Shown: positions 8,738 through 17,598 of the stretch, piece by piece
Layout: each line of letters begins with the position of its first letter
How positions within the stretch are numbered: position 1 is the first letter of the stretch
Assembly (NCBI GenBank): GCA_964653235.1
Contig: CAZZCP010000004.1
Span: forward strand, 1-64,000
Direction: 5' to 3'
Length of the DNA: 64,000 bases
Origin: CAZZCP01 sp964653235
GTDB lineage: Bacteria; Bdellovibrionota; Bdellovibrionia; Bdellovibrionales; UBA840
Notes under the pieces: generated by a model
Database searches by the model: none
Seen by the model: only the letters and a program-made list of their open reading frames with translations
Told to the model about the DNA's origin: nothing
Position numbers and translations under genes: made by a program

Positions 8738-9595
8738 TTATTCGGCAACCACTACAACTTCAATCTCTAAATCAAAAGCAGAATTGGTGCAGTCATTGCT
8801 ATCGTTGTCACCTGTAGTAATAAAACTTAATACAAAAGGATCTTCTGCTGGAATCTTGTCAATCAAGGACTGTACTGCCAGTTGTGGAAAGTTCAAACGC
8901 AGCTTTCCCTCAGGAACTACGCCTGATCTACCTGGAGATGGAAAGTGACAACCTTTATCATTACTTGCAATTTCATCTCTACTAAAAGTACCACCAAGAC
9001 AATAAACGTTTCCAAGCATGGGCTGGTTTAACAATCTATCCCATTGATATTCGTAGATCGTCTCGGCAGTATCTTCATCACTAGGCACTGAATCAAAGAG
9101 ATTCACATCGTGACCAGCTACCAAAATGAGATCGTTGAGTGTTAGAAAAAAATGATCCTCGTAGCGAAAATTCTCATCCCTAGATTGAATTTTCATCGCG
9201 CAAATTGTAGAGCGTTCAATTTCAATAAGTTCAATGACTTGCTCATTCCTAGCCCGTATCTTTTCATTTTCGATAGTAGCGTTGCCGTTTTGTCCCCAAT
9301 TGCAGCCCCCGCAGGATTCACCAACACAGGTATTGCTGGTACGTCGCCTGCGCTCTTCGATACGAACTCGAAAAGTTCTTGTCTCTAATCTCTCTGTTTC
9401 TGAACAAAGCTCAAAAACCGATTCCGGTGGGCTATCAACTGGTGGAGGCTCTACAGTATCCTCAGGTGGGGGATTCTGACTTGGTGTCTCAGTTTGTTCA
9501 TTGAATCCAAATTGATTGCTGTCAGAGGCACAGTTTGTATAACCAAAGAGAAGACATAAAAAACTACAAATTAGAAAAAACCAAGGATATCTCAT
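8738..9595 (-). CDS. Lipoprotein with YTNC lipobox, function unknown
   Basis: The 285-residue product has a signal sequence ending FGYTNC, so Cys22 is the likely lipid-modified residue. A Pro/Glu-rich linker follows (TPSQNPPPEDTVEPPPVDSP), then a cysteine-rich segment (CVGESCGGC) and an acidic C-terminal half ending in EIEVVVVAE. No known domain is evident. The lipobox and layout resemble the lipoprotein at 25659-26183. It is probably surface or periplasmic, tethered to an outer membrane. Confidence 0.7.
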   Translation of the reverse strand: MRYPWFFLICSFLCLLFGYTNCASDSNQFGFNEQTETPSQNPPPEDTVEPPPVDSPPESVFELCSETERLETRTFRVRIEERRRRTSNTCVGESCGGCNWGQNGNATIENEKIRARNEQVIELIEIERSTICAMKIQSRDENFRYEDHFFLTLNDLILVAGHDVNLFDSVPSDEDTAETIYEYQWDRLLNQPMLGNVYCLGGTFSRDEIASNDKGCHFPSPGRSGVVPEGKLRLNFPQLAVQSLIDKIPAEDPFVLSFITTGDNDSNDCTNSAFDLEIEVVVVAE

Positions 9596-9699
9596 AACTA
9601 ACCAATCGGCCAGAAACTTGTATCACTTTAGAATATCTCTCTAAAAGAGCTTCATTTTGGAGTTTTGCCAAAAAAAATTTTTTCTGTATCAAAATAAGA

Positions 9700-9759
9700 A
9701 TCGCTTGGCTTCCGCTTGAAGCGATAAACCACAATGAGCCGAGCCCGCCGAAGCGGGCT
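9700..9759 (-). terminator. Two stem-loops downstream of recA
   Basis: Reading from recA (minus strand) a 7-bp stem AGCCCGC-TTCG-GCGGGCT (9742-9759), with the very stable C(UUCG)G tetraloop, is followed by a second stem ATCGCTT...AAGCGAT (9700-9725) and the T-rich TCTTATTTT. Together they could end the pgpA-cinA-recA transcript. The first stem has no immediate T-run, so it may instead act as an mRNA 3' stabiliser. Confidence 0.55.
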
Positions 9760-9791
9760 TAAACAATCTAAAACTTTTAAGTGAGTCGAAC

Positions 9792-10934
9792 TTACTTCTT
9801 CTTCGCTTTCTTGGCGGCTGCCTTTGCTGGGGCTGCTGCCTCCTTCACTGAGGTTGCCTCTGTCTTCTCTTCTTTGACCTCTACAGCTTTGGCAGCAAGA
9901 GCTTCTTGCGCCTTGCCCTTGGCCTTTACGATGCCATAGGCCTCAAGCACCCTTTGCTTAAGATCGGCAGCCATCTCGGGATGCTCTTTCAAATACTGCT
10001 TCGCATTTTCGCGGCCCTGACCAATGCGCTCGCCATTCATCGAATACCAGGCACCTGCCTTGTCGACAAAGTTCTTCGCAACAGCTTGGTCGAGAATTTC
10101 TCCTTCTAAGCTAATGCCTGTGCCATACATCAAATCAAAAGCCGCTTTGGCAAAAGGAGGGGCCATTTTATTTTTGACCACTTTCACAGTCGTTGCGTTG
10201 CCAATCACATCTTCCCCATTTTTAATAGCTCCGGTTCTACGAACATCCAAACGAACCGATGAATAGAATTTTAATGCATTTCCACCCGTGGTCGTCTCAG
10301 GATTGCCAAACATCACGCCGATTTTCATACGGATTTGGTTGATAAAAATCACCATGGTGTTGGATCGATTGATCGCACCAGTTAGCTTACGAAGAGCTTG
10401 CGACATCAAGCGGGCCTGCAAGCCCATATGCGAATCTCCCATATCACCTTCAATCTCTGCTCTTGGAGTCAAAGCCGCTACAGAGTCGACTACCAAAAGA
10501 CTAACAGCGCCAGAGCGAACCAAAGTCTCGGTGATTTCGAGAGCATCTTCTCCCGTATCGGGCTGAGAGATCAAAAGCTCTTCGGTATTGACACCCAACT
10601 TGCGAGCATAACTCACATCGAGTGCATGCTCCGCATCGACAAAAGCACAAACTCCACCCTCTTTTTGTGCTTGTGCAAGAGTGCTTAAGGCCAAAGTGGT
10701 TTTTCCAGAACTCTCCGGTCCATAGATTTCAATAATACGTCCTTTGGGCAAGCCACCGATTCCCAAAGCGATGTCTAAATTCAGTGATCCAGTGCTTATA
10801 TGAGGGTAGACGGGAATTTCATTTTCTCCTCCTAACTTCATAATAGAACCTTTACCGAATTGTTTTTCGATCGTTGCTAAAGCCAGCTCAAGCGCTTTAC
10901 TCTTATCGTTCGTTGTTGCTGTTGTTGTTGCCAC
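9792..10934 (-). CDS. recA: Recombinase RecA
   Basis: RecA drives homologous pairing and strand exchange and serves as co-protease for LexA. The 380 residues include Walker A GPESSGKTT, the MAW-like SLNLDIALGIGGLPKGRIIE, the Walker B-type SLLVVDSVAALTPRAE, loop L1 (DSHMGLQARLMSQALRKL) and loop L2 (FGNPETTTGGNALKFY). The C-terminal tail is rich in Ala, Lys and Glu. No LexA box is obvious close upstream because cinA lies 2 bp before it; regulation would have to come from the operon promoter. Confidence 0.98.
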   Translation of the reverse strand: MATTTATTNDKSKALELALATIEKQFGKGSIMKLGGENEIPVYPHISTGSLNLDIALGIGGLPKGRIIEIYGPESSGKTTLALSTLAQAQKEGGVCAFVDAEHALDVSYARKLGVNTEELLISQPDTGEDALEITETLVRSGAVSLLVVDSVAALTPRAEIEGDMGDSHMGLQARLMSQALRKLTGAINRSNTMVIFINQIRMKIGVMFGNPETTTGGNALKFYSSVRLDVRRTGAIKNGEDVIGNATTVKVVKNKMAPPFAKAAFDLMYGTGISLEGEILDQAVAKNFVDKAGAWYSMNGERIGQGRENAKQYLKEHPEMAADLKQRVLEAYGIVKAKGKAQEALAAKAVEVKEEKTEATSVKEAAAPAKAAAKKAKKK

Positions 10935-10936
10935 AC

Positions 10937-11413
10937 TTACTCCTTTGTTAAATTTTTCAATAAGAATTCCAATGCAAACTCTACCGAGGCCTTTTGAATT
11001 TCTTCACGGCCCCCGTTCAACTGCTGTCGACTGAACTGAGCAAAGTCAGGGCCAACAGCTGCAAAGCACACAGTACCCACAGGTTTATCCGCAGAGCCTC
11101 CTCCCGGACCTGCAATTCCGGTAGTCGAAACAGCACACTGTGCCTTAAAAATCTTTCTCGCTCCTTCGGCCATCGAGAGCGCTACCCTCTCACTTACCGC
11201 ACCGTAAGTTTGAATTTGGTTTTTCGGAACCGACAAAAGATCGATCTTGGCTTGGTTCGAATACGAAACAATAGCGCCTTGGTAGACCGAAGAGATACCC
11301 GTCACCGAAGTAAAGGCAGCCGACAAAGCACCTCCGGTGCAACTCTCGGCAAAGGCCAATTGCCAATTTCGTTTTTTTAAATTTTGAAAAATATCTTCTA
11401 TCAGATGTTTCAA
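10937..11413 (-). CDS. cinA: CinA C-terminal domain protein (nicotinamide-nucleotide amidohydrolase)
   Basis: The product consists only of the CinA C-terminal domain, which deamidates NMN to nicotinate mononucleotide in the pyridine nucleotide salvage cycle. Seen are AFAESCTGGALSAAFTSVTG, GAVSERVALSMAEGARKIF and TGIAGPGGGSADKPVGTVCF, all family signatures. The TTG at 11413 is preferred: it overlaps the pgpA stop as TTGA, follows GGGGGA, and gives the usual N-terminus (MKHLIEDIFQNLKKRNWQLA). An in-frame ATG at 11461 would overlap pgpA by about 50 bp. Association with recA is common in bacteria. Confidence 0.9.
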   Translation of the reverse strand: MKHLIEDIFQNLKKRNWQLAFAESCTGGALSAAFTSVTGISSVYQGAIVSYSNQAKIDLLSVPKNQIQTYGAVSERVALSMAEGARKIFKAQCAVSTTGIAGPGGGSADKPVGTVCFAAVGPDFAQFSRQQLNGGREEIQKASVEFALEFLLKNLTKE

Positions 11414-11892
11414 AATCCCCCCAAATAAGCCATGCGGTAAACGAGAAAATGCAAGATCCAATTGCTCAGCATTCCCGNNNNNNNNNNCGCCACGATATCG
11501 TCCAACATCACTCCCAGACCGCCTTTAACATTGCGATCAAGGTAGGAAATTGGAAAGGGCTTTACAATATCAAAAATCCGAAAGAGCACAAAAGCCAATG
11601 CTAAATTCTGCAGCGTTACGGGCAAAAAAGCCATTGCCACCACATAACCTGCTACCTCGTCGATAACAATTTCAGAGGCATCCTCAACTCCCAATAGCTT
11701 GCCATACTCATGACAAACCCAAATGCCAAAAAAGATCAGTAGCATGCTCAAAAGAATAAATGCAACTGGGCCCGCGCTTACAAACAAGTAAGCTATTGGA
11801 ATTCCCATCAATGTTCCGAATGTACCAGGTGCTTTGGGCGCTTTGCCTAAATAGAAGGCAGTCGCCGCACACTCCAAAAATTTCTCGCGCAT
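11410..11892 (-). CDS. pgpA: Phosphatidylglycerophosphatase A (contains a gap)
   Basis: PgpA dephosphorylates phosphatidylglycerol phosphate in the inner membrane. The protein has the family's KAPKAPGTFGTLMGIPIAYL start, DASEIVIDEVAGYVVA and FRIFDIVKPFPISYLDRNVK, then GGLGVMLDDIVA. Ten N (11478-11487) follow, then GMLSNWILHFL. Here ten bases keep the frame and fit family spacing. The start ATG follows AAAAGG. It is first gene of the pgpA-cinA-recA operon, so the upstream 171-bp repeat lies where its promoter is expected. Confidence 0.92.
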   Translation of the reverse strand: MREKFLECAATAFYLGKAPKAPGTFGTLMGIPIAYLFVSAGPVAFILLSMLLIFFGIWVCHEYGKLLGVEDASEIVIDEVAGYVVAMAFLPVTLQNLALAFVLFRIFDIVKPFPISYLDRNVKGGLGVMLDDIVAXXXXGMLSNWILHFLVYRMAYLGGF

Positions 11893-11914
11893 GAGTTCGT
11901 TTACCTTTTTTTAG

Positions 11915-12085
11915 CTGCTCCCTTTTATTTCACTTTTTTCGCAATATTGAATCGAACTTTCAATGACTTAGAATACTTTTTCTGGAATGTTTTCAAATTT
12001 CAAGCTTCTCAGACGAAATACACTAAACATTTTAAATACTTAATTGCTCTTGGACGAACTTAAAAAGTGAAATAAAAGGGAGCAG
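11915..12085. repeat. 171-bp inverted-repeat element, copy 1
   Basis: The element is bounded by 24-bp perfect terminal inverted repeats whose outer part is CTGCTCCCTTTTATTTCACT (left 11915-11938, right 12062-12085). The interior is AT-rich and has no ORF. A second copy of exactly the same length lies inverted at 62854-63024. The interiors align with many matches, including the identical block ACTTTCAATGACTTAG. The right end is one base from the crcB stop codon. MITE-like structure; no clear target duplication is visible. Confidence 0.85.
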
Positions 12086-12086
12086 T

Positions 12087-12452
12087 TTAAAAGAGGCGAG
12101 CTAGACGCAATCCGACAAAAAACAACAAAAGCCCCAAGAGATTCTGTGCTGCAAAATAACCCAGGGCAAAGACCAGGCCTTTGGTCTCAGCCGCCGAATA
12201 GACTTCAAAAATATACGTTGAAAAAGTCGTAAAAGAGGCAAAAAAGCCCACCACAAGAAGTCTCTGCCAGAAGATCGAATCTGCAGGAAGGCTCAAAACC
12301 AATAGCCCTAAGGCCAAACAACCCAATACATTAACCGAGAGACTCCAGGCTAAGATCTCAAAAGAATTCAGGTTTTTAAAAACACTTAAGAGTCCATAAC
12401 GACTCAAAGCACCAAAAGCTCCTCCCAGAGCAACGGCAAGAATCTCTTTCAT
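12087..12452 (-). CDS. crcB: Fluoride exporter CrcB/Fluc
   Basis: CrcB is a small dual-topology fluoride channel of the inner membrane. The 121-residue protein has four hydrophobic segments and the motifs GGAFGALSRYGL, SVNVLGCLALG and GFFASFTTFSTYIFE (the family's TTFST pore motif). The usual Gly-Gly before FTTFST is Ala-Ser here. No fluoride riboswitch consensus is visible in the 70 bp shared with the divergent pilT gene. Confidence 0.93.
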   Translation of the reverse strand: MKEILAVALGGAFGALSRYGLLSVFKNLNSFEILAWSLSVNVLGCLALGLLVLSLPADSIFWQRLLVVGFFASFTTFSTYIFEVYSAAETKGLVFALGYFAAQNLLGLLLFFVGLRLARLF

Positions 12453-12522
12453 AGAAACATTCTATGCATAAGCTCGTCCTTCGACCAGTAGAATTCGAAA
12501 CAAAAAAAGCCGATCCATTTTT

Positions 12523-13710
12523 ATGTCCATTTTCGATGAAATATTGATCCGAGCCTCTAAAAAAGGTGCTAGTGACATTCATTTAAAAAGTGGAATGGTT
12601 CCCTATATGAGAGTCTCTGGCAAACTCATCCCGGTTTACAAAGATGCCGATATTATGGATGCCGAAGATATGGCCACCCTCTTTTACAATCTACTGAATG
12701 AGTGGCAAAAAAGAGAGTTTACAAAAAATAAAGAAGTTGATCTTGGTTACAGCATCAAAGGTCTTGGCAGGTTTCGCATTCACGTTCATCAACAACGCGG
12801 CTCGATTGCAATGGTTTTACGCCGCATTCAAAATATCATACCTAGCTTAGATGAACTGCATCTACCTCCCATTTTAGGTCAAATTGCAGAAAATGAACGC
12901 GGCTTGATTTTAGTGACCGGAATTACAGGCTCTGGTAAAAGTACCTCTCTTGCCAGTATGTTGAGCCACATTAATACTCATTTAAATCGACACATCGTCA
13001 CCATTGAAGATCCGATCGAGTATTTGATTCCCGATCAAAATAGCATTGTCACGCAAAGAGAGCTGGGCTCTGATGCAAAGAGTTTCTCGCATGCCCTTCG
13101 TGCCAGCTTAAGGCAAGACCCTGATGTAATCATGATTGGTGAAATGCGTGATCAAGAAACCGTTGAGACAGCTCTCTTGGCTGCAGAAACAGGGCATTTA
13201 GTTTTCTCTACCTTGCATTCGGCAACTGCCGTAGATGCCATTGGTAGAATTCTAAGTGTTTTTCCCCCGCATCAACACCAACACGTTCGTATTCAACTTG
13301 CCTCTGTTTTAAAAGCCATTGTTGCGCAAAGACTGGTGCACACTTCTATAAGTACCGATTTTATTCCTGCTTTAGAAATTCTGCTCAACAATGAAAGGCT
13401 CAGTGAAAAACTTCGGGAAGCTGCAGATCCTCAAGAGCTTTTGCAGATAATGGAAGAGAGTACCAATCTTGGCATGCAAACATTTGATAATTGCCTTATG
13501 GACTATATAAAGAAAAAGAAAATTTCTTATGAAGAAGCACTTCGTGCATCGAGCAATCCATCTGACTTTGAGCTTCGCTACCATGGAGTGAACAAAATCA
13601 ACCCAAAAGAAAATAAAGTTTATAATTTTAAAGAAACGCTACACGATGAGATCGAACTCGATACCACTGCCGTGGACTTTGATCGAACCAAATACAAGAA
13701 AAGAAAGTAG
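12523..13710 (+). CDS. pilT: Type IV pilus retraction ATPase PilT
   Basis: PilT is the hexameric cytoplasmic ATPase that depolymerises type IV pili for twitching. The protein (395 residues) begins FDEILIRASKKGASDIHLKS as PilT/PilU do. It contains Walker A GITGSGKST, the Asp box (TIEDPIEYL), Walker B DPDVIMIGEMRD with ETVETALLAAETGHLVFSTLHS, and the AIVAQRLV segment. A roughly 40-residue acidic/basic C-terminal extension makes it longer than E. coli-type PilT, so PilU or a second PilT paralogue is possible. No other pilus gene is in the window. Confidence 0.9.
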   Translation: MSIFDEILIRASKKGASDIHLKSGMVPYMRVSGKLIPVYKDADIMDAEDMATLFYNLLNEWQKREFTKNKEVDLGYSIKGLGRFRIHVHQQRGSIAMVLRRIQNIIPSLDELHLPPILGQIAENERGLILVTGITGSGKSTSLASMLSHINTHLNRHIVTIEDPIEYLIPDQNSIVTQRELGSDAKSFSHALRASLRQDPDVIMIGEMRDQETVETALLAAETGHLVFSTLHSATAVDAIGRILSVFPPHQHQHVRIQLASVLKAIVAQRLVHTSISTDFIPALEILLNNERLSEKLREAADPQELLQIMEESTNLGMQTFDNCLMDYIKKKKISYEEALRASSNPSDFELRYHGVNKINPKENKVYNFKETLHDEIELDTTAVDFDRTKYKKRK

Positions 13711-13743
13711 ACTTCTCTCTGGCTCAGCGATACAAAAAAAAGC

Positions 13744-14178
13744 ATGAAAAAGCCTGCCAGCGAGAAAATCATGGATTATCTTGCCCGAAGAGATCACTCT
13801 GAAAAAGAACTAGTGACCAAACTATCGCAAAGAGGATATCACTTTGAGGAAATCCAAAAGGGCTTAGACTATGTTCGCAACAGAGGATGGCTCTTCCCAG
13901 CCGATGAATTGGCTCTAAAATATACCGAAAGCCTTCATCAAAAAGGAAAATCTTTTCAATACATCCGCAAACAACTGCTACAAAAAGGCCTGCCAGTGCC
14001 CTCTTATGATCTTGAGCGCGAAGTAGAGAAAGTGCATGAACATTTGCAGAAAAAATTTCCTTCCTCAACAGGCTACAGTTGGCAACAGAAAGAAGACATT
14101 CTAAGGTACTTAAAAAATCGGGCATTTGATGATACCTGCATACGAAAGGCAATCGATGAAAGCGGCAGAAATTCGTGA
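13744..14178 (+). CDS. recX: RecX family regulatory protein
   Basis: RecX binds RecA filaments and modulates recombinase activity. The 144-residue product has the tandem three-helix pattern: MDYLARRDHSEKELVTKLSQ with YHFEEIQKGLDYVRNRGWL in repeat one, and SFQYIRKQLLQKGLPVPSYD later. It is not next to recA (about 3 kb away on the other strand) and instead overlaps alaS by 23 bp; a recX-alaS order is also seen in some proteobacteria. Moderate divergence from standard RecX lowers confidence slightly. Confidence 0.85.
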   Translation: MKKPASEKIMDYLARRDHSEKELVTKLSQRGYHFEEIQKGLDYVRNRGWLFPADELALKYTESLHQKGKSFQYIRKQLLQKGLPVPSYDLEREVEKVHEHLQKKFPSSTGYSWQQKEDILRYLKNRAFDDTCIRKAIDESGRNS

Positions 14179-16819
14179 AAAATTCTTACAGTACTTCAGC
14201 AAACAAAAGCATGAGGTAGTTGCTTCGAGTCCCTTGATTCCAGAAGGAGACTCAACTCTTTTATTCACCAATGCAGGAATGTTTCAGTTTAAAAATGTAT
14301 TTCTTGGTGTCGACAAACGAAACTACAGCCGAGCGACCACTTCACAAAAATGCGTCCGCGCAGGTGGAAAACACAATGATCTCGAAAATGTGGGTCATAC
14401 GGCCAGGCACCATACCTTTTTTGAAATGCTCGGAAACTTTTCATTTGGTGACTACTTTAAAGAAGATGCCATTCGTTACGCCTGGGAGTTTTTAACCCAA
14501 GAACTCCAAATTCCAAAAGATAAACTCTATGTCACTGTTTTTACCGACGATGACGAGGCAGCTGAAATTTGGCAAAAGCAAGAACAGGTACCCGCTCATC
14601 GTATCTTTCGCTTTGGTGAGAAAGACAATTTTTGGCGCATGGGAGACACTGGCCCCTGTGGACCCTGCTCGGAGATTTTTTATGATCATGAGCCTGAAAA
14701 AGGCGAATGCAAAAGCGCAGAAGACTTTGAAAAGGGTCAAGATGAAGATCGCTTTATTGAAATTTGGAACCTGGTTTTTATGCAGTTCTATGAAGAGCCA
14801 AAAGGGACACTCACTCCCCTGCCTAAACCATCCGTCGATACGGGTGCAGGATTAGAGAGAATCGCAGCACTAATGCAAGGAAGTTCTGTAAACTATGAAA
14901 GTGATCTCTTTCAAGACTACATTGAAAAAACCGAAGAGCTCACGGGTCGCAATTACAAAGAAAATAAAGAAGTCACTGCTGCCATGAGAGTCTTGGCCGA
15001 TCATGCTCGATGTTCGAGTTTTTTGATTGCCGATGGAGTTTTGCCCTCCAATGAGGGCCGTGGTTATGTACTGAGAAGAATTATTCGCCGAGCGATTCGC
15101 TATGGCCGCAATCTCAGTCAAGACTCCCTTTTGCACATACTAGCTGAGTTGGTGATTCAAAAAATGGGCTCTGCCTACCCTGAATTAGAGCAACAATCAA
15201 ATTTAATCCTCAATACCTTAAAACAAGAAGAAGAGCGCTTTTTAAAAACTCTCGATCAAGGAACTCAAATTTTAAACAAAGCCATCAATGAGCTCAAAGT
15301 TTTAAAAAAATCACGCCTCGATGGAGAACTTGTTTTTAAACTTTATGACACTTATGGGTTTCCATCTGATCTCACTCGACTGATCGCCAAAGAACAAGAT
15401 CTTAGCATTGATGAAGAAGGCTTTCAAAAACACATGGCTCAAGCCAAAGAAAAGGCTCGCGCTTCTTGGAAGGGACAAACTATTCAAGCCGATCAAGCGC
15501 TCTTGTTGAAACTGGCACAGACTTATGGATCGACCCAGTTTACAGGCTATACCCATTTGCAAGAAGAAGGAGTGGTACTTGCGATTGCAGATACGACCAA
15601 AGAACTAGAAGCTAGCCAAGGCAAAGCCTTTGTGATTGTCGATCAGACTTGTTTTTATGCCGAAGGCGGCGGGCAAGTAGGTGATGTGGGAAGCTTTGAA
15701 GGCAAAGGCGTCAGCGGCCGCATTTTCAATTGCACCAAAGTAGATGCCACTCATATTTTGCACTTAGAAGTCGAACAAGGTGAATTGCAGAAGGGCCAAA
15801 AAATCAGAATGTTGGTCGAACACTCCAGTCGCCGCCTCACAGCAGCCAATCATTCGGCTACCCACCTATTGCATTCGGCCTTGAGAAAAGAGCTGGGAGA
15901 CCATGTCACTCAAGCCGGCTCTTATGTCGATGCAGAACGACTTAGGTTTGATTTCACACATTCCAAACCTCTGAGCCAAAAAGAAATCGATACAATTGAA
16001 GATTTGGTCCATCGCGAAATTGCTCGCGCAACTACAGTTAAATCAGAGATTATGCCCTATCAAAAAGCCATCGATACCGGAGCAATTGCCATGTTTGGTG
16101 AAAAATACGGAGATGAAGTGCGAGTGATTGAGATGGGAGACTTTTCGGTGGAACTTTGCGGCGGAACCCATGTGCAAAATCTCAATGAAATTCGCGCCTT
16201 TAAAATTGTCAGCGAAACTGGCGTGAGTGCTGGGGTTCGTAGAATCGAGGCCATTACCTCAGATCTGGCAGTTGCCTATTTCTTGAAACACACTCGAGAG
16301 AACCAAGAAACTCGTGAGAACATTGGTTTTAAAGAGAGTTGGACACAGTTTATGGGCATTGAACAGACGCCCAAAGAGAATCATGTGATGGAGTGGATCG
16401 ATCAACTTAGACAAAAAAACAAAGAACTACAAAAAGAAATACAGGCCTTAAAAGTCAATGAGATTGATTATGATGCCATTGTTGGCCGAGCTAAAAAGGT
16501 GGGCGAGCTGAATTTAATCACTGCCGATATTGAAATGGAAGATCGCAAATTACTCATTCAAGTTGCCGAACGATTGCGCGATAAGGCTGAGCCAGCTCTT
16601 GTAGTTTTAGTAGGGCAAGGCGAAGAGAATCATCCCATTTTAGTGAGCCTAACAAAAACTTTGAGCAAACAATATTCTGCTGGAAATATATTAAAAGAAA
16701 TTGCCGGCAAATTGGGAGGCAAAGGGGGCGGGCGACCTGATTTTGCTCAAGGGGCTATACCCAACCGCAACCAAATGCAACAAGCTTTTGAAATCGCCGA
16801 AGCAATGCTTCAAGCATAA
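14156..16819 (+). CDS. alaS: Alanyl-tRNA synthetase
   Basis: AlaRS charges tRNA-Ala. The 887-residue protein has the class II core (KAAEIREKFLQYFSKQKHEV, TNAGMFQFKNVFLG, RHHTFFEMLGNFSFGDYF, GDTGPCGPCSEIF and SVDTGAGLERIAAL). The editing domain has zinc/editing motifs HSATHLLHS and ELCGGTHV, and a C-Ala/DHHA1 domain ends in GGKGGGRPDFAQG. The ATG at 14156 is preferred because it begins the conserved N-terminus and follows AAAGG. Its 3' end overlaps the convergent DUF952-cupin gene by 10 bp. Confidence 0.98.
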   Translation: MKAAEIREKFLQYFSKQKHEVVASSPLIPEGDSTLLFTNAGMFQFKNVFLGVDKRNYSRATTSQKCVRAGGKHNDLENVGHTARHHTFFEMLGNFSFGDYFKEDAIRYAWEFLTQELQIPKDKLYVTVFTDDDEAAEIWQKQEQVPAHRIFRFGEKDNFWRMGDTGPCGPCSEIFYDHEPEKGECKSAEDFEKGQDEDRFIEIWNLVFMQFYEEPKGTLTPLPKPSVDTGAGLERIAALMQGSSVNYESDLFQDYIEKTEELTGRNYKENKEVTAAMRVLADHARCSSFLIADGVLPSNEGRGYVLRRIIRRAIRYGRNLSQDSLLHILAELVIQKMGSAYPELEQQSNLILNTLKQEEERFLKTLDQGTQILNKAINELKVLKKSRLDGELVFKLYDTYGFPSDLTRLIAKEQDLSIDEEGFQKHMAQAKEKARASWKGQTIQADQALLLKLAQTYGSTQFTGYTHLQEEGVVLAIADTTKELEASQGKAFVIVDQTCFYAEGGGQVGDVGSFEGKGVSGRIFNCTKVDATHILHLEVEQGELQKGQKIRMLVEHSSRRLTAANHSATHLLHSALRKELGDHVTQAGSYVDAERLRFDFTHSKPLSQKEIDTIEDLVHREIARATTVKSEIMPYQKAIDTGAIAMFGEKYGDEVRVIEMGDFSVELCGGTHVQNLNEIRAFKIVSETGVSAGVRRIEAITSDLAVAYFLKHTRENQETRENIGFKESWTQFMGIEQTPKENHVMEWIDQLRQKNKELQKEIQALKVNEIDYDAIVGRAKKVGELNLITADIEMEDRKLLIQVAERLRDKAEPALVVLVGQGEENHPILVSLTKTLSKQYSAGNILKEIAGKLGGKGGGRPDFAQGAIPNRNQMQQAFEIAEAMLQA

Positions 16820-17598
16820 TAATCTAGAATTTTATCTCGATGCTCAGAAAACATTTCAAGCATTTTTTCTTTTTCGAGCATTTCAAAGTCTTCAAATTCA
16901 AAACCGGGAGAGACAATACACGATACAAGGGCCCAGTCACCACCAACAGCAAGGCGAGCGCCCTGCCATACTTTCGCCGGAACCAAAACTTCTTTTTCTT
17001 CTCTTAACTGAAATTTTTGAGCAATACCCTCTGCAGTTAGCTGCAGCATCTCAACAGGGTCTCCGGCCAAAAAGTGCCAAATTTCATCATGGCGCAAACG
17101 ATGCATCTGTGAAAAAGAATCGGCCGTCATAAGATAGTAAATCGAGGTAGATAGAGATCGATCATGAAAGTACATCGCAGACTTATAGGTCTGTCGAAAG
17201 AATCCACCTTCTTTAGCAAGGGGCTCTAGCTGAAAGTGCTCTATGGCTTGTTCAACTGTCATCATCTCGAGGGGAAACTCAAATTCTCCTTGATTGTTCA
17301 AAGCCAAGCTTTGCCATTTCACCACCGCTTTTAAAGGCATTTTCGCATACAAATGCGGAAATTCTTGCTGCATCTCTTCTACATAATCCCACTTTAAGTC
17401 TTCTCCCAAAGCTGCAACATCGACTTTGAGAAGTAGTAGATTCTTTTGTTCTTTGAAAAAGAGATTGGCTACGGTCAAAACTTGTTTGTAGGTCGAAAAA
17501 TGAATAAATCCCTCTGACTCTAAAGAGGCGTGAGTGTAAAATTCATTCTCGGCAAAAAAATCTTTGCCTGTGGCAATGTGGTAAATATAGCGGCTCAT
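16810..17598 (-). CDS. DUF952 - cupin_5 (DUF985) fusion protein
   Basis: Two domains are fused in 262 residues. Residues 1-105 match DUF952 (IYHIATG..F, GFIHFSTYKQVLTVANLFF, LLLLKVD). Residues 120-262 match the cupin_5/DUF985 family (LEPLAKEGGFFRQTYKS, STSIYYLMTADSFSQMHRLR, DEIWHFLAGDPVEML and the final LVSCIVSPGFEFEDFEML). Both domains are of unknown biochemical role; the cupin part resembles small sugar or amino-acid binding cupins. The ATG at 17598 overlaps the ureohydrolase stop (ATGA), indicating coupling with that gene. Confidence 0.82.
   Translation of the reverse strand: MSRYIYHIATGKDFFAENEFYTHASLESEGFIHFSTYKQVLTVANLFFKEQKNLLLLKVDVAALGEDLKWDYVEEMQQEFPHLYAKMPLKAVVKWQSLALNNQGEFEFPLEMMTVEQAIEHFQLEPLAKEGGFFRQTYKSAMYFHDRSLSTSIYYLMTADSFSQMHRLRHDEIWHFLAGDPVEMLQLTAEGIAQKFQLREEKEVLVPAKVWQGARLAVGGDWALVSCIVSPGFEFEDFEMLEKEKMLEMFSEHRDKILDYYA

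Noticed and set aside
11893..12086. Possible SOS (LexA) box before the pgpA-cinA-recA operon
   Set aside because: Neither TTAC-N3-GTAA nor GAAC-N4-GTTC type motifs are visible; the space is filled by the 171-bp element.
12453..12522. Possible fluoride riboswitch before crcB
   Set aside because: The conserved GGCGAUGGUGUUCGCC-type start and the pseudoknot bases are absent and the space is only 70 bp.
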